Both the position numbers and the translations under genes were made by a program. From contig JAGZMM010000001.1 in NCBI GenBank assembly GCA_018364155.1, forward strand, positions 248,001 to 312,000: a DNA stretch of 64,000 nt, read 5' to 3'. The stretch comes from Clostridiales bacterium. Its GTDB lineage: Bacteria; Bacillota; Clostridia; Oscillospirales; Acutalibacteraceae. The notes below the pieces were generated by a model that saw nothing but the letters and a program-made list of their open reading frames with translations, was not told where the DNA came from and did not search any database. How positions within the stretch are numbered: the first letter of the stretch is position 1; each line of letters opens with the position of its first letter. Of the stretch, positions 32,426 through 41,525 are shown piece by piece.

Positions 32426-33598
32426 TTAGTTGTTTCCTACGCGCCGTTGCTTGGTAATAAACAACGCTACCGAAAAGAAGGCGGCGGCAAAGCCAAGCTG
32501 GACGAGAATGGAGGTCCAGATGGGACCAGTAGTCTCGCTGGTGAGCACCGCCAGCGAACCGATGGCGTTATTGGCCTTCACATACCAATAGGCGGGAAGG
32601 AAGCTGGCGGCGGTGAGCACGCCTGGGCTCATGATGGCCTGGGGGACAAACACGCCGCTGATAAAGCACAGGCCTAGAGATACCACGTTAGAAATGGCGG
32701 AAAGCACGGTAAAGCTTTTGACAAAGCTACTGACCAAAAAGCCGATGCTCAAGGATACTAGAGCGAAGGCAAAGGTGTTTGCCAGCAACATGGGCAGCCC
32801 GGCAAAGGAAAGGAGGTCTTTGCCGTAAAGAAGGAAGCTTAGGCCGACGAGCACCGCCCAGCAGGCTACTGTGAAAATCGCGCAGCCCAAGGTAACCTGG
32901 GCGTTTACGCTGCGAAGCGGGAGGGGTGCGCACAAGTTGCGCCGGCGCAGGTCGGGCTGGTTAAAGACCATCAAGATGGTACAGATGGTCAGGATCATCA
33001 GGGCAATGAGCACGTAGGCCATATACTGATAATAGTAGACGAAATTGGGGGTTCCTTGCGTATTGACATCGTATTCCTTGAGGATAACCGGAGTTTCGAT
33101 GGCCAAGTTCTCCGCTATCGCAGCGGTCAGCTGTTCCTCCGTCAAGCTGGGGGCCGCTTCCCGGTAAAGCCGGGCGGTGCTCAGGTACTTTTCTATAAGC
33201 TGGTCGCAGTAGTAGCCGGTGGTGGAGTCTGGCACCTTTACCGCGTCAAGAGTGACCGGCTCCCCGGCCAAAAACCGATTGGTAAACCCGTCCTCCACCA
33301 GGACGATATAGGAAACCTCCCGGTAAAAGAGCGCGTCCTGCAGCCGTTCGGAATCGTCCGGTAGGTCGACTAGGTGATTGCCCTGACTTAGATAATCGGT
33401 CAGTCCCCGCAGAAGCGGGGTATCCCCGTCCCGGTTGATGACGGCCACGTCCACGCTCTCGACGGTAAAGCCGTCGACGGCGTTGTTCATCACGTTGCCG
33501 CTGAAAATCAGGGAAATACCGATGAAAACAGCAAGGTAAACAACGGTGGAGGGGAAGCTCGCGCGCAATACCTTAAAAAAGGCTTTAAATACTTGCAT
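32426..33598 (-). CDS. ABC-2 type transporter permease (second)
   Basis: The 390-residue permease has an N-terminal helix (about 14-34), a large extracytoplasmic domain (35-190) and five C-terminal helices from about 195, ending VALFITKQRRVGNN. This is the ABC2_membrane_3 architecture of exporters. It is the third gene of an ATPase-permease-permease operon and overlaps the preceding permease by 14 bases. The substrate is unknown; peptide, lipid or antibiotic export is possible. Confidence 0.88.
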   Translation of the reverse strand: MQVFKAFFKVLRASFPSTVVYLAVFIGISLIFSGNVMNNAVDGFTVESVDVAVINRDGDTPLLRGLTDYLSQGNHLVDLPDDSERLQDALFYREVSYIVLVEDGFTNRFLAGEPVTLDAVKVPDSTTGYYCDQLIEKYLSTARLYREAAPSLTEEQLTAAIAENLAIETPVILKEYDVNTQGTPNFVYYYQYMAYVLIALMILTICTILMVFNQPDLRRRNLCAPLPLRSVNAQVTLGCAIFTVACWAVLVGLSFLLYGKDLLSFAGLPMLLANTFAFALVSLSIGFLVSSFVKSFTVLSAISNVVSLGLCFISGVFVPQAIMSPGVLTAASFLPAYWYVKANNAIGSLAVLTSETTGPIWTSILVQLGFAAAFFSVALFITKQRRVGNN

Positions 33599-34727
33599 AC
33601 TTCTGCCTCCTTACCAGCAGATAGCTTCCCAGGCAAAAAAGTGCCGAGATGCCGCAGAGAATGCCGATATTGAGAAAATATCGGGTGTGGGATTCAAACA
33701 CATAGAGGCAATAGAACGCGTCGGTGATGAGGGCGGCGGGATTGATGTAAGAAAGAACGGGGGCGTAAAGGTTGATGTAGGTGCGAATATCCACCATCAT
33801 CAATCCCGAAAGGAAACACAAGAATAGCGTGACGGCGATGAGCAGGGCGGTTTTGAGCCCATCCCTCTTTTGAAACAGGCAGCCCATAAAGGTACCGAAG
33901 GAGATGCCGGTCACTGAGCCTACCAGGCAGGTCAAAAGAACATACCCGATTTGGTTGCCGAAGGAGATGCCCAGCACAAAAATCAAGTAGGCGAGCACCA
34001 AAAGCATTTCCACCACGTGCAGAACCAGGGATGCGGACGCATCCCCCAACACTGCGGTCATTTTATGGGTAGGCGCCACGCTGCGCCTGGCGCCCAAGGC
34101 GGAGACATTTGGCTGGATATCCGTGGAGTTGCGCAGTCCCCAGAAGGAACCGTACAATGCCGTCATGGCCAGCAGGGAGAAAAAATAGTTGAGCATGGTG
34201 TCCGGTTTTGCGCCGGAAAGAGTGGCTTCGTTTACAAAGCGTTCCTTCCCCATGTCGTCCAAAAGGCCGGACAGGTCCGCCTGTGGATTTTCCCGAAGAA
34301 GCTTTCCAATGGCGGCAGACTTTTGGGCGTATTCGTCCAAAAATGCTTTGAGGATGCTTTGGTTCATTCCACTTTCCTTCACGGTCAGACGGACTTCCCC
34401 GTCCGCCTGCAAAATACCGTCTACTTCCCCGGATTTTAAGAGCCGGTCGGCTTCCTCTTCGCCTACGACGGATACGCTTAAAAGCTGTCCGTCTCCTGGC
34501 TGGGAAACGGCGTCGAGGGTCTGGCGGAAGGCCTCGTTTTGCTGATAGCCGGTGCTGTTTACCACGGCGACCTTGACGGGGCTGAACTCTTCGGTAATAT
34601 TCATAATGTTGCCGAAGGCAATGTTGAAGAAGGTGCCCAGCACAACGGGAAACAAAAGCGTCCAGAAAAGCATGAGCTTATCCCGGGTCAGGCACTTGAG
34701 CCTTCCTATAAATATGTGGAGAAACAT
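33585..34727 (-). CDS. ABC-2 type transporter permease (first)
   Basis: The 380-residue permease has the same layout as its neighbour: N-terminal helix (about 18-38), extracytoplasmic domain (45-190) and five to six helices in the second half. The two permeases would form the heterodimeric membrane part with the ATPase. AGGAGG precedes its ATG. Confidence 0.88.
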   Translation of the reverse strand: MFLHIFIGRLKCLTRDKLMLFWTLLFPVVLGTFFNIAFGNIMNITEEFSPVKVAVVNSTGYQQNEAFRQTLDAVSQPGDGQLLSVSVVGEEEADRLLKSGEVDGILQADGEVRLTVKESGMNQSILKAFLDEYAQKSAAIGKLLRENPQADLSGLLDDMGKERFVNEATLSGAKPDTMLNYFFSLLAMTALYGSFWGLRNSTDIQPNVSALGARRSVAPTHKMTAVLGDASASLVLHVVEMLLVLAYLIFVLGISFGNQIGYVLLTCLVGSVTGISFGTFMGCLFQKRDGLKTALLIAVTLFLCFLSGLMMVDIRTYINLYAPVLSYINPAALITDAFYCLYVFESHTRYFLNIGILCGISALFCLGSYLLVRRQKYASI

Positions 34728-34736
34728 AACAGCCTC

Positions 34737-35669
34737 CTAATCCCGCAGGTGTTTTCCGGTGATTTCCAGAAACACGTCGTTGAGGGTGGGCGGCTCGGCA
34801 TAAACACGGCCGAAGGACAGTTCCTGCTCTCTGAGGTAATCGAGCAGACGGATCAGGTTATGAGCGCCGCCGCTGCAATGGGCGGTTAGGCGGGCGCCGT
34901 CGTACTCGGCGCCGGTCACATGGGGCAGGCGTCTGACCTTCTCGAGCTGCTCCTCCTTAAAGCCGAAGAGCTCTACTGTCAGGGTTTCCCCGCCTTTGAT
35001 CATTCCTTTGAGCTGCTCCTTGGTGCCGGTAGCCAGGGTCTTTCCCTTATCCATAATGACGATGCGGCTACAGATCTGCTCAACCTCTTCCATGTAATGG
35101 GAAGTATAGACGATGGTGGCGCCCTGCTGGTTTAGCTTTAAGATTCCTTCGAGAATGCTATTGCGGCTTTGCGGGTCCACCGCCACCGTCGGTTCGTCAA
35201 GAATGATGAGCCTGGGCTTATGAGCGATGCCGCAGGCGATGTTCAGCCGGCGCAGCAGGCCGCCGGACAGCTTTTTGGGGTGAAATCTGCGAAATTCCTG
35301 CAGGCCGACAAAGTCGATGGCTTCCTCCACCAGCTCCCGGCGTTTTTGCCGGTCTTTCACGTACAGGCCACAGAAATAGTCGACGTTTTCCTGCACCGTC
35401 AGCTCCTGGAACACCGCCACGTTCTGCATGACGATGCCGATGTCCTGCTTGATGGAATAGGCGTCCGGACGCATGGGTTTGCCGAAGATCTCGATGGTCC
35501 CCTTGTCGTACTTAAGCAGGGACAGCATGCAGTTGATGGCGGTGGTCTTTCCAGAGCCGTTGGGGCCTAGCAGGCCGAACACTTCCCCCTCCTCTATCTG
35601 AAGGCTGAAATGATCGAGCGCCAAGAGACTTCCGTATCGTTTGACCAGGTTTTGCACATTTATGACCAA
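34737..35669 (-). CDS. ABC transporter ATP-binding protein
   Basis: The 310-residue ATPase has Walker A GPNGSGKTT, signature LSGGLLRRL and Walker B LIILDEPTVAVDP, then a C-terminal domain typical of CcmA/NatA-like exporters. I start it at a TTG (35669), which has AAGGAGGG seven bases upstream and gives the family-like MVINVQNLVKRYGSL; upstream in-frame codons lack a site. It heads the exporter operon, divergent from a two-component pair that probably controls it. Confidence 0.92.
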   Translation of the reverse strand: MVINVQNLVKRYGSLLALDHFSLQIEEGEVFGLLGPNGSGKTTAINCMLSLLKYDKGTIEIFGKPMRPDAYSIKQDIGIVMQNVAVFQELTVQENVDYFCGLYVKDRQKRRELVEEAIDFVGLQEFRRFHPKKLSGGLLRRLNIACGIAHKPRLIILDEPTVAVDPQSRNSILEGILKLNQQGATIVYTSHYMEEVEQICSRIVIMDKGKTLATGTKEQLKGMIKGGETLTVELFGFKEEQLEKVRRLPHVTGAEYDGARLTAHCSGGAHNLIRLLDYLREQELSFGRVYAEPPTLNDVFLEITGKHLRD

Positions 35670-35756
35670 TGGGAATCCCTCCTTGCCGGTTTGTGATACC
35701 CTCAGTTTAACAAAAGAGACCGCCGCTTGGTAGTGAAAAACCTCACAACCGGGCGG

Positions 35757-35768
35757 TGACATTTGTCA
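35757..35768. promoter_or_regulatory. Candidate regulator site between ABC operon and kinase
   Basis: The perfect palindrome TGACATTTGTCA lies in the intergenic region between the divergent exporter operon and the two-component genes. Its position suits an operator for the LuxR-type regulator next door. This is inference from symmetry and location only. Confidence 0.3.
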
Positions 35769-35786
35769 TAACCCAAAATGATACGC

Positions 35787-35815
35787 TTGTGACCTGCCTC
35801 ATTCCATGTTACAAT
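35787..35815 (+). promoter_or_regulatory. Promoter of the two-component pair
   Basis: TTGTGA (35787-35792), a 17-base spacer and TACAAT (35810-35815) on the plus strand, 27 bases before the kinase start. Confidence 0.6.
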
Positions 35816-35841
35816 CAGCGGTAGAAAGGAGGCTTAGACGG

Positions 35842-36933
35842 ATGCAGGTGATCATGGATAAGCTTGTGCTGTTCGCAGGCGGGTGTATCCTGCTCTTTTC
35901 TCTGCCGGTCACGGTGGAGAGCGTGGCGAGCATGCTGGCGGCGCTGACCTTCTCTTCCCTGGGGAGCTTTATGGAATATAGGCGGGTTTCCCTGTTTTTT
36001 GCCCTACTGTTTACCGCGGGCACCCTCTTTTTCCCTTTGTGCTGCCTCTTTCTTCCCCTTCTTTACTACGATGTGTTCTTTTCCTCCCCACCGGGATGGT
36101 GGGCCCTGTGTCTGCTGGGCCCGGCAATTCAGCATACGAAGCTGTCTCCCCTTTATCTGGGTCTGCTGGCCCTTTTGCTGCTCACGGCGCTTTTACTCAA
36201 ACAGCGGACCCAATCGGAACAGACGTTAAAAAAGGAGGCCCTGCGCACCCGGGATGCAGGCCGGGAACTGAACCTGCTGCTTGAGCAAAAGAACCGGGAT
36301 TTGATGGAAAAGCAGGACTACGAAATCCGTCTTGCCACCTTAAACGAGCGAAACCGCATTGCTCGGGAAATCCACGACAGTGTGGGGCACATGCTCTCCC
36401 GGTCCATCCTGCAGACGGGGGCTTTGCTGGCAATCAACCGGGACGATAGAGTCAACGAACACCTACTAGGGCTCAAGGACACCCTGTCCCAGGCTATGGA
36501 TAGCATCCGGGAAAGCGTCCACGACCTGCACGACGATTCGGTGGACCTTTCGGTTCAGATTACGGCGCTTATCAAGGAATTTGCCTTCTGCCCGGTGACG
36601 CTGGACTACGACATGGAAAGCGATGTGGTCAAGGAGGTAAAATACTGTTTTCTTGCCGTGGTCAAGGAAGCGCTCAACAACATTATGAAGCATTCCAACG
36701 CTACCAAAGCTTCCATCACCCTACGTGAGCATCCGGCCCTTTATCAGCTCATCATCCGGGATAACGGCACAACTGCCTCCCAGCCCCGGCAATCGGACGG
36801 TCTGGGCCTTCACAATATGGCCGAGCGGGTGGAGGCGCTGGGCGGGCACTTTCGCGTCACCTTTCAGGACGGCGTGACGCTTTTTCTATCCATTCCAAAG
36901 GAGGTTCGCCATGGAAATCCTGATCGTGGATGA
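35842..36933 (+). CDS. NarL-partner sensor histidine kinase
   Basis: The 363-residue kinase has a membrane region of about four to five short helices (residues 8-125) with little outside sequence, a coiled segment (130-175), HisKA_3 with phospho-His in RNRIAREIHDSVGH, and HATPase_c with EALNNIMKHSNATKA and DGLGLHNMAERVEALGG. AAAGGAGG lies nine bases before the chosen ATG. Lack of an outer domain resembles kinases that sense the membrane or a partner transporter. It overlaps the regulator gene by 23 bases. Confidence 0.92.
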   Translation: MQVIMDKLVLFAGGCILLFSLPVTVESVASMLAALTFSSLGSFMEYRRVSLFFALLFTAGTLFFPLCCLFLPLLYYDVFFSSPPGWWALCLLGPAIQHTKLSPLYLGLLALLLLTALLLKQRTQSEQTLKKEALRTRDAGRELNLLLEQKNRDLMEKQDYEIRLATLNERNRIAREIHDSVGHMLSRSILQTGALLAINRDDRVNEHLLGLKDTLSQAMDSIRESVHDLHDDSVDLSVQITALIKEFAFCPVTLDYDMESDVVKEVKYCFLAVVKEALNNIMKHSNATKASITLREHPALYQLIIRDNGTTASQPRQSDGLGLHNMAERVEALGGHFRVTFQDGVTLFLSIPKEVRHGNPDRG

Positions 36934-37531
36934 CGATAAGCTCGTATGTGCCTCTCTCAAAACCATTCTAGAGGCGGATGAGGCCATCCAGGTGGCAGGC
37001 ACCGGCAACAGTGGCCGGGAAGCCATCCTTCTTTACCGTGAACTTCGCCCCGACGTGCTGCTTATGGACATCCGTATGGACGGCATGACCGGTCTTGCGG
37101 CGGGCGAAGCGATTCTAAAAGAATTTCCCCAAGCCCGCATTCTGTTTCTGACCACTTTTTTAGATGACGAGTACATCGTCCGGGCGCTGAAAATCGGAGC
37201 CAAGGGCTACATTCTCAAGCAAAAGTTTGAAAGCATTGTCCCGGCCATCAAAGCGGTGCATTTGGGGCAGAGCGTGTTTGGGGATGAAATCGTCACCAAG
37301 CTGCCGGGGCTTTTACAGGCGGACGAGGCTGTTCGCTACGCGGATTACGACATCAGCGAAAAGGAACTCGAGCTCATTTCCCTGGTAGCAAAGGGACTTA
37401 GCAACCGGGAGATCGCTCAGGCACTTTACTTGAGCGAGGGTACGGTGCGCAATTATTTAAGCGGCATCTTGGAGAAGCTCTCGCTGCGGGACAGGACCCA
37501 GCTGGCCGTCTTCTATTACCAGCACCGGTAA
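36911..37531 (+). CDS. LuxR/NarL-family response regulator
   Basis: The 206-residue regulator has a receiver domain with DDD at 7-9, phospho-acceptor D53 in LLMDIRMDGM and Lys in GYILKQ, and a GerE-type helix-turn-helix at the end (KGLSNREIAQALYLSEGTVRNYL). AAAGGAGG precedes its ATG. It likely controls the divergent ABC exporter operon (inference from position). Confidence 0.93.
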   Translation: MEILIVDDDKLVCASLKTILEADEAIQVAGTGNSGREAILLYRELRPDVLLMDIRMDGMTGLAAGEAILKEFPQARILFLTTFLDDEYIVRALKIGAKGYILKQKFESIVPAIKAVHLGQSVFGDEIVTKLPGLLQADEAVRYADYDISEKELELISLVAKGLSNREIAQALYLSEGTVRNYLSGILEKLSLRDRTQLAVFYYQHR

Positions 37532-37563
37532 GCTGCCGAGTAAAGCATTTTTAGGGAACATGC

Positions 37564-37605
37564 AAAAAGGCCTGACAAAGCAACCCTGCTTTGTCAGGCC
37601 TTTTT
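37564..37605. terminator. Terminator after the two-component pair
   Basis: A perfect 19-bp stem (37564-37582 with 37587-37605), loop ACCC, followed on the plus strand by T; A and T runs also suit the convergent gene. Confidence 0.85.
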
Positions 37606-37674
37606 TATGATTTACAAATACGTTTCAAAACCAAACGCTTCCCTTCGCGAGGAGGACACACACTCCCCATCTCC

Positions 37675-38091
37675 TTACCGTTCGAGTTCCTGCATGTCAT
37701 CCTGCATACCGAAGGAATCCTCATCGGGATCTTCCGGGTCGTTGTCGAGGATTTCACCCACCCGCATACGGCGCTTGATCTTCATTTCCTCCACTTGGTG
37801 GTGGATCAATTCCTTTACCTCTCGGGGCTTTTTGATGTTTTTGATTTCCAACACCGGCATACTTTTGTCCGACGATTGAAGCAGAACGGTACCTACGCCG
37901 AAAATACGCTGGCCTAGAGAGATGCGCAAGCTAATGTCCCGCACCCGATAGAGAAGAATTTCCTCCAGATTCATGTTGAGAAGGCCCGTGTCCAGGAAAA
38001 CTCGGTCCTCCGAAAGAGAATATCGCGTAAAGGAAAGGGGCATTCCCAGAATCCGCTTGCGGTCCTTCCAAATATATTCGATTGCGTCCAT
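37675..38091 (-). CDS. Bacterial PH-domain protein
   Basis: The 138-residue protein resembles the bPH_2 (YdbS-like) domain: FTRYSLSEDRVFLDTGLLNMNLEEILLYRVRDISLRISLGQRIFGVGTVLL, without membrane helices, followed by a helical, acidic C-terminal tail (EDPDEDSFGMQDDMQELER). Function is unknown. It follows the MATE gene by 19 bases and is probably cotranscribed with it. Confidence 0.75.
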   Translation of the reverse strand: MDAIEYIWKDRKRILGMPLSFTRYSLSEDRVFLDTGLLNMNLEEILLYRVRDISLRISLGQRIFGVGTVLLQSSDKSMPVLEIKNIKKPREVKELIHHQVEEMKIKRRMRVGEILDNDPEDPDEDSFGMQDDMQELER

Positions 38092-38110
38092 AAAACCTCT
38101 TCCTTTCCCG

Positions 38111-39508
38111 TTAATCGATCAGATGATGCTGGTACCATTTCTGGCCGTGGAAACGGATCATAAAGATAATCCCGCGCACGCCCCACTCGCCAATCATTGC
38201 CACCCAGACGCCCATGATGCCGAAGTTGAGCAGGATGCCCAGCACATAGCCCAGCGCCACCCGGAATAGCCACATGGACAAGAGCGATACCACGGAGGTA
38301 TACTTGGAATCACCTGCCGCACGCAAAGAAGAAGGGACAATAAAGCTCACAGACCACAAAAACGGCTGACAGATTCCGGTGACGAGCACAATTTCAAAAA
38401 TAGTGGGGACGATTTCCGGCGCCGGCGAAAAAAGCTGCACCAGAACCGGAAACAGAGGAAGCAGGATGGCGGCGCTGAGCACAAAGGAAATAGAGCCAAG
38501 CCCCACGAAGGATTTGATAAACTTGCGCGCGTCCTTGATGTTGCGCCGGCCGATGCATTGACCCACCACCGTGACCACCGACAGGTTCAATGCATTGCCG
38601 GCAATCTGAAACAGTTGGGTCAGAGACCAACTGATGGCATTGACGGTCATGGAAACCGTGCCAAGCTGGACGACAAAGGTCTGGGTGAGAATCTTGCCGC
38701 CGTTGAAAAACATCTGCTCGGCGGCAAACGGAATGCCGATGAACAGAATCTTCTTCTGAATGGACAAATTCAACTTGAGCGCGTCCTTGATACGAAAATG
38801 CAAGGACGTGTTGATTTTGAGCAGGTAGACGATGGAACAGATCATTCCGAGACCTCTGGAAAGGAGCATGGAGGTAACCATGCCCACAACGCCCCAGTGC
38901 AAAAGGGTGATGAACACCACATTTAAAAGTACATAGCTTACGTTCATAATGACCGAGAGCACCAGAGAGGACCTGGTCTGCGCCACGCCGCGCAAAGCGC
39001 CGCATACCGCCTCGGTAATGGCGATAAACGTATAAGACGCGGCGCTGCCGATCAGATAAATCTGCGCGTTTGCAAAAACCGCCGGCTCCGCTCCGCCAAA
39101 GAGCAGCTTTAAAATCGGATCGTGGAACACGATGACCAGAACACTGATCAAAACCGCGACCATTGCTACCGAAGAAATGGTTTGGGCGGCGGATTTGGAG
39201 ACCATCTCGTCGTTCCCGCTTCCCTTATATTGGGCGACCACCACCGTACCGCCGGTGGCGATGGCGATGAAGACGTTTAACAGGAAGATGTTCACCGAGT
39301 CCACCATGTTGACCGCGCTGACCGCTTCCATACCCGAAGAACTGATCATAGCGGTGTTGAGCATGCTCAGGCCGATGATGAACGCCTGGTCCACCAGCAA
39401 CGGAAGGATGATCGCAATGATCTGCCGGTAATGCATGGATTCGCCGGTAAGATACTTGTTGAGCAGTTTCGCGGTGCCCCTTTTTATTGCCTGCACGATT
39501 GCAACCAC
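38111..39508 (-). CDS. MATE-family multidrug/cation antiporter
   Basis: The protein has about 12 helices in two repeats, with the MATE patterns GGTVVVAQYKGSGN in the first half and GGKILTQTFVVQLGTVSMT in the second. The start is uncertain. The promoter at 39534-39563 lies inside the longer open frame, so I propose the GTG at 39508 (465 residues) with GTGGGGA just upstream, giving the usual N-terminus with KLLNKYLTGESMHYRQ. A start at the ATG of MHYRQ (39439) has no ribosome site. Confidence 0.88.
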   Translation of the reverse strand: MVAIVQAIKRGTAKLLNKYLTGESMHYRQIIAIILPLLVDQAFIIGLSMLNTAMISSSGMEAVSAVNMVDSVNIFLLNVFIAIATGGTVVVAQYKGSGNDEMVSKSAAQTISSVAMVAVLISVLVIVFHDPILKLLFGGAEPAVFANAQIYLIGSAASYTFIAITEAVCGALRGVAQTRSSLVLSVIMNVSYVLLNVVFITLLHWGVVGMVTSMLLSRGLGMICSIVYLLKINTSLHFRIKDALKLNLSIQKKILFIGIPFAAEQMFFNGGKILTQTFVVQLGTVSMTVNAISWSLTQLFQIAGNALNLSVVTVVGQCIGRRNIKDARKFIKSFVGLGSISFVLSAAILLPLFPVLVQLFSPAPEIVPTIFEIVLVTGICQPFLWSVSFIVPSSLRAAGDSKYTSVVSLLSMWLFRVALGYVLGILLNFGIMGVWVAMIGEWGVRGIIFMIRFHGQKWYQHHLID

Positions 39509-39533
39509 CACATTCCCCACATAGTATAGGTTC

Positions 39534-39563
39534 AGTATATCATCTCTTCCCCTCTCAATGCAA
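39534..39563 (-). promoter_or_regulatory. Promoter of the MATE gene
   Basis: The minus strand has TTGCAT (39558-39563), an 18-base spacer and TATACT (39534-39539), followed within 30 bases by a ribosome site and GTG. Confidence 0.55.
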
Positions 39564-39608
39564 GGAACAAACGGGGCAAAATACCCGTAAATAAACGCAA
39601 ATACCCGC

Positions 39609-39648
39609 AAAAAACCGCCAAAAGGAAAAAGAGCTTTCCTTTTGGCGG
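39609..39648 (-). terminator. Terminator of the rubrerythrin gene
   Basis: A perfect 14-bp stem (39615-39628 with 39635-39648) is followed on the minus strand by TTTTTT, 35 bases after the rubrerythrin stop. Confidence 0.85.
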
Positions 39649-39682
39649 CCGCAGAATCATCTGATTACTTTTTGAAAGGAGG

Positions 39683-40282
39683 TCAGCCCATTACAAAGGG
39701 AGCCATATCCAGGCGAATGAAATAGCCCTGGTTGTGCCCGCAGATGGGACAAATTTCTGGCGCGTCGGTACCCTCGTGAATGCGTCCGCACTTCAGGCAC
39801 ATCCATTTCAGCGGTACCTTTGCATGAAACAGCTCGTCGCGCTCCAAAAGTCTGGCAAAATGGCCGAACCGGTCGCCGTGGGTCTTCTCCACCTCGGCGA
39901 TCATCCGGAAGCTGGCCGCAATCCGGTTGAAGCCTTCTTCCGCCGCGATATCTCCAAAACGGGCGTATTCATGCTCCCATTCCTGATACTCGTTGTGCTG
40001 AGCGGCCTTCAGGTGCGAGAGCATATCGTCATATAGATCGATGGGATAACGCCCGTCCACCAGAATGTTTTCGCCACAAAGCTCCTTGAGATGTTGGTAA
40101 TAGACCTTTGCGTGGGCTTTCTCCTGGTCCGCTGTAAAGCGAAAAACCGCCTCAATGACATGCAACTTCTGCTTTTTTGCCTGGGCGGCGGCAAATTCGT
40201 ACCGGTTGCGCGCCTGGCTTTCACCGGCAAACGCGCGCATAAGGTTTTCCCTGGTTTGGCTTTCTGCAAATGCAATACCCAT
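39683..40282 (-). CDS. Rubrerythrin
   Basis: Rubrerythrin reduces hydrogen peroxide in anaerobes. The 199-residue protein has a ferritin-like diiron domain (about 10-150, with Glu ligands in FAGESQARNRYEF, DQEKAHAK, EEGFNR and EVEKTHGDRF) and a C-terminal rubredoxin-like site CLKCGR...CPICGH. I start it at the ATG at 40282, with AAAGGATG upstream. It is followed on the same strand, upstream, by an SOD gene, forming an oxygen-defence pair. Confidence 0.95.
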   Translation of the reverse strand: MGIAFAESQTRENLMRAFAGESQARNRYEFAAAQAKKQKLHVIEAVFRFTADQEKAHAKVYYQHLKELCGENILVDGRYPIDLYDDMLSHLKAAQHNEYQEWEHEYARFGDIAAEEGFNRIAASFRMIAEVEKTHGDRFGHFARLLERDELFHAKVPLKWMCLKCGRIHEGTDAPEICPICGHNQGYFIRLDMAPFVMG

Positions 40283-40366
40283 AATCGATTCATCCTTTCC
40301 CAATGTTTCTAGGGATAGTATGGGTATTTTTTGAAAAGTTATCCACAGACTTGTTATTTTGCCTTG

Positions 40367-40996
40367 TCAATGGGTCAGGCAGCTTTCATACCGGTTCTCC
40401 GCCGCCGTCCAGCTGACCCGTTCAAACCAGCCATCCACATAAGCCCCCAGCTGGGCAGGATACCGCAGAAAATAAGCGTGCTCCCAGACGTCGATGCCCA
40501 GGAGGGGGGTAACCGACTCCATGGAGGGCGGCTGGTTATCCTTGGTGATTTGAATATGTATGTTGCCGGCCTTTTCGGCATTGAGCCAGACCCAACCGCA
40601 GCCCAGCACATGAAAGCAGGCTTGCTTGAAAAGCTTTTTAAAATTGTCCAGGGAGCCATATTCTGCCGCGATGGCTTCCTTTAGCTTTCCGGCCGGCTGA
40701 CCGGTAGGCTTGCTGCACATGCCGGTAAAATACAAATCGTGGTTAAAGATTCCACCGGCGTAAAACTGAATTTGGTTTTCCACCGAGACCGGCAGATGCA
40801 AATCGGACGTCAGCAGGTCTTTCAGGCACAGGCTGTGCAGCTGGGAATAGGACGATACCAGGTAATTGAGCATATTGACGTAAAACGAATAGATTTTATC
40901 GTGATGGAAGTACAGGGTATCGGGATCAAACGAAGGAAGCAGCCCCGTATTCTCATAAGGAAGCGGCATCGGAGCAAATGGATAATGAATGGACAA
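40367..40996 (-). CDS. Superoxide dismutase family protein (Fe/Mn type)
   Basis: The 209-residue protein keeps all four metal ligands expected for Fe/Mn SOD: H31 (FHHDK), H86 (FNHDLYF), D169 and H173 (DVWEHAYF), the gateway Tyr (Y39) and a Gln in the Mn-SOD position (Q155). The conserved HH pair after the first ligand (HHxKHH) is replaced by Ile-Tyr (35-36), so a second-shell His is missing. The start is a TTG at 40996 with GAGGAAGG six bases upstream. No signal peptide. Confidence 0.88.
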   Translation of the reverse strand: MSIHYPFAPMPLPYENTGLLPSFDPDTLYFHHDKIYSFYVNMLNYLVSSYSQLHSLCLKDLLTSDLHLPVSVENQIQFYAGGIFNHDLYFTGMCSKPTGQPAGKLKEAIAAEYGSLDNFKKLFKQACFHVLGCGWVWLNAEKAGNIHIQITKDNQPPSMESVTPLLGIDVWEHAYFLRYPAQLGAYVDGWFERVSWTAAENRYESCLTH

Positions 40997-41120
40997 AGTG
41001 ATCCTTCCTCTCTGGAAAAAGTCTCTTCTCTATTCTTTTCCAGATTATGCCGTACGTGCCCAATCGGTTCACGGATTTTTCGATCCATCCTCATTTTATC
41101 GGAATTCTCTCCCTTGTCAC

Positions 41121-41399
41121 TTACCATTTGCGTACACGCTTCCGAAGAGAAACCCGTACCATGTCCCCGGGCTGTTTGCTGATTTTTCGGCGGATTTCCT
41201 TGCGGATGCCGAGAATGTGGCAGGGGTGCCCCATTTTGACGATGCTTCCTTCGTAGGGCTCGCCATCAAAGGTGGCCGTCACCGGCACCCGGCTTTTTCC
41301 GAAGGTTTTCTTGACGTCGAAGGGGATTTCCACATAGGCCCCGTCCACATCCTCCACCTTATGAATGACGGCATCGAAGGAATAGGTGTTCTCATTCAT
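41121..41399 (-). CDS. DUF1905-domain protein
   Basis: The 92-residue protein has the DUF1905 pattern: SFDAVIHKVEDVDGAYVEIPFDV, then RVPVTATFDGEPYEGSIVKMG and GIRKEIRRKISKQPGDMVRVSL. It is a small beta-barrel domain of unknown function. The start at 41399 has AAAGGAG upstream; an earlier ATG overlaps it. Confidence 0.88.
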   Translation of the reverse strand: MNENTYSFDAVIHKVEDVDGAYVEIPFDVKKTFGKSRVPVTATFDGEPYEGSIVKMGHPCHILGIRKEIRRKISKQPGDMVRVSLRKRVRKW

Positions 41400-41452
41400 G
41401 GCTTTTTCTCCTTTCAAATGCGGAAAATGGTGCTTGACCTGGAAAAAGAGGG

Positions 41453-41481
41453 TTGCGGGACGGGGAAAATTGAATTATACT
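41453..41481 (+). promoter_or_regulatory. Promoter of the HEAT-like gene
   Basis: TTGCGG (41453-41458), a 17-base spacer and TATACT (41476-41481) on the plus strand, 45 bases before the next start codon. Confidence 0.55.
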
Positions 41482-41525
41482 TGTAAAAACAGTTGACTTT
41501 CTTGGTATGACAAAAGAGGGTTTGC

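Noticed and set aside
32426..37531. BceAB-type antibiotic-sensing module
   Set aside because: The permeases are ABC-2 type with separate ATPase, and the kinase is of the HisKA_3/NarL class, unlike BceS/BceB.
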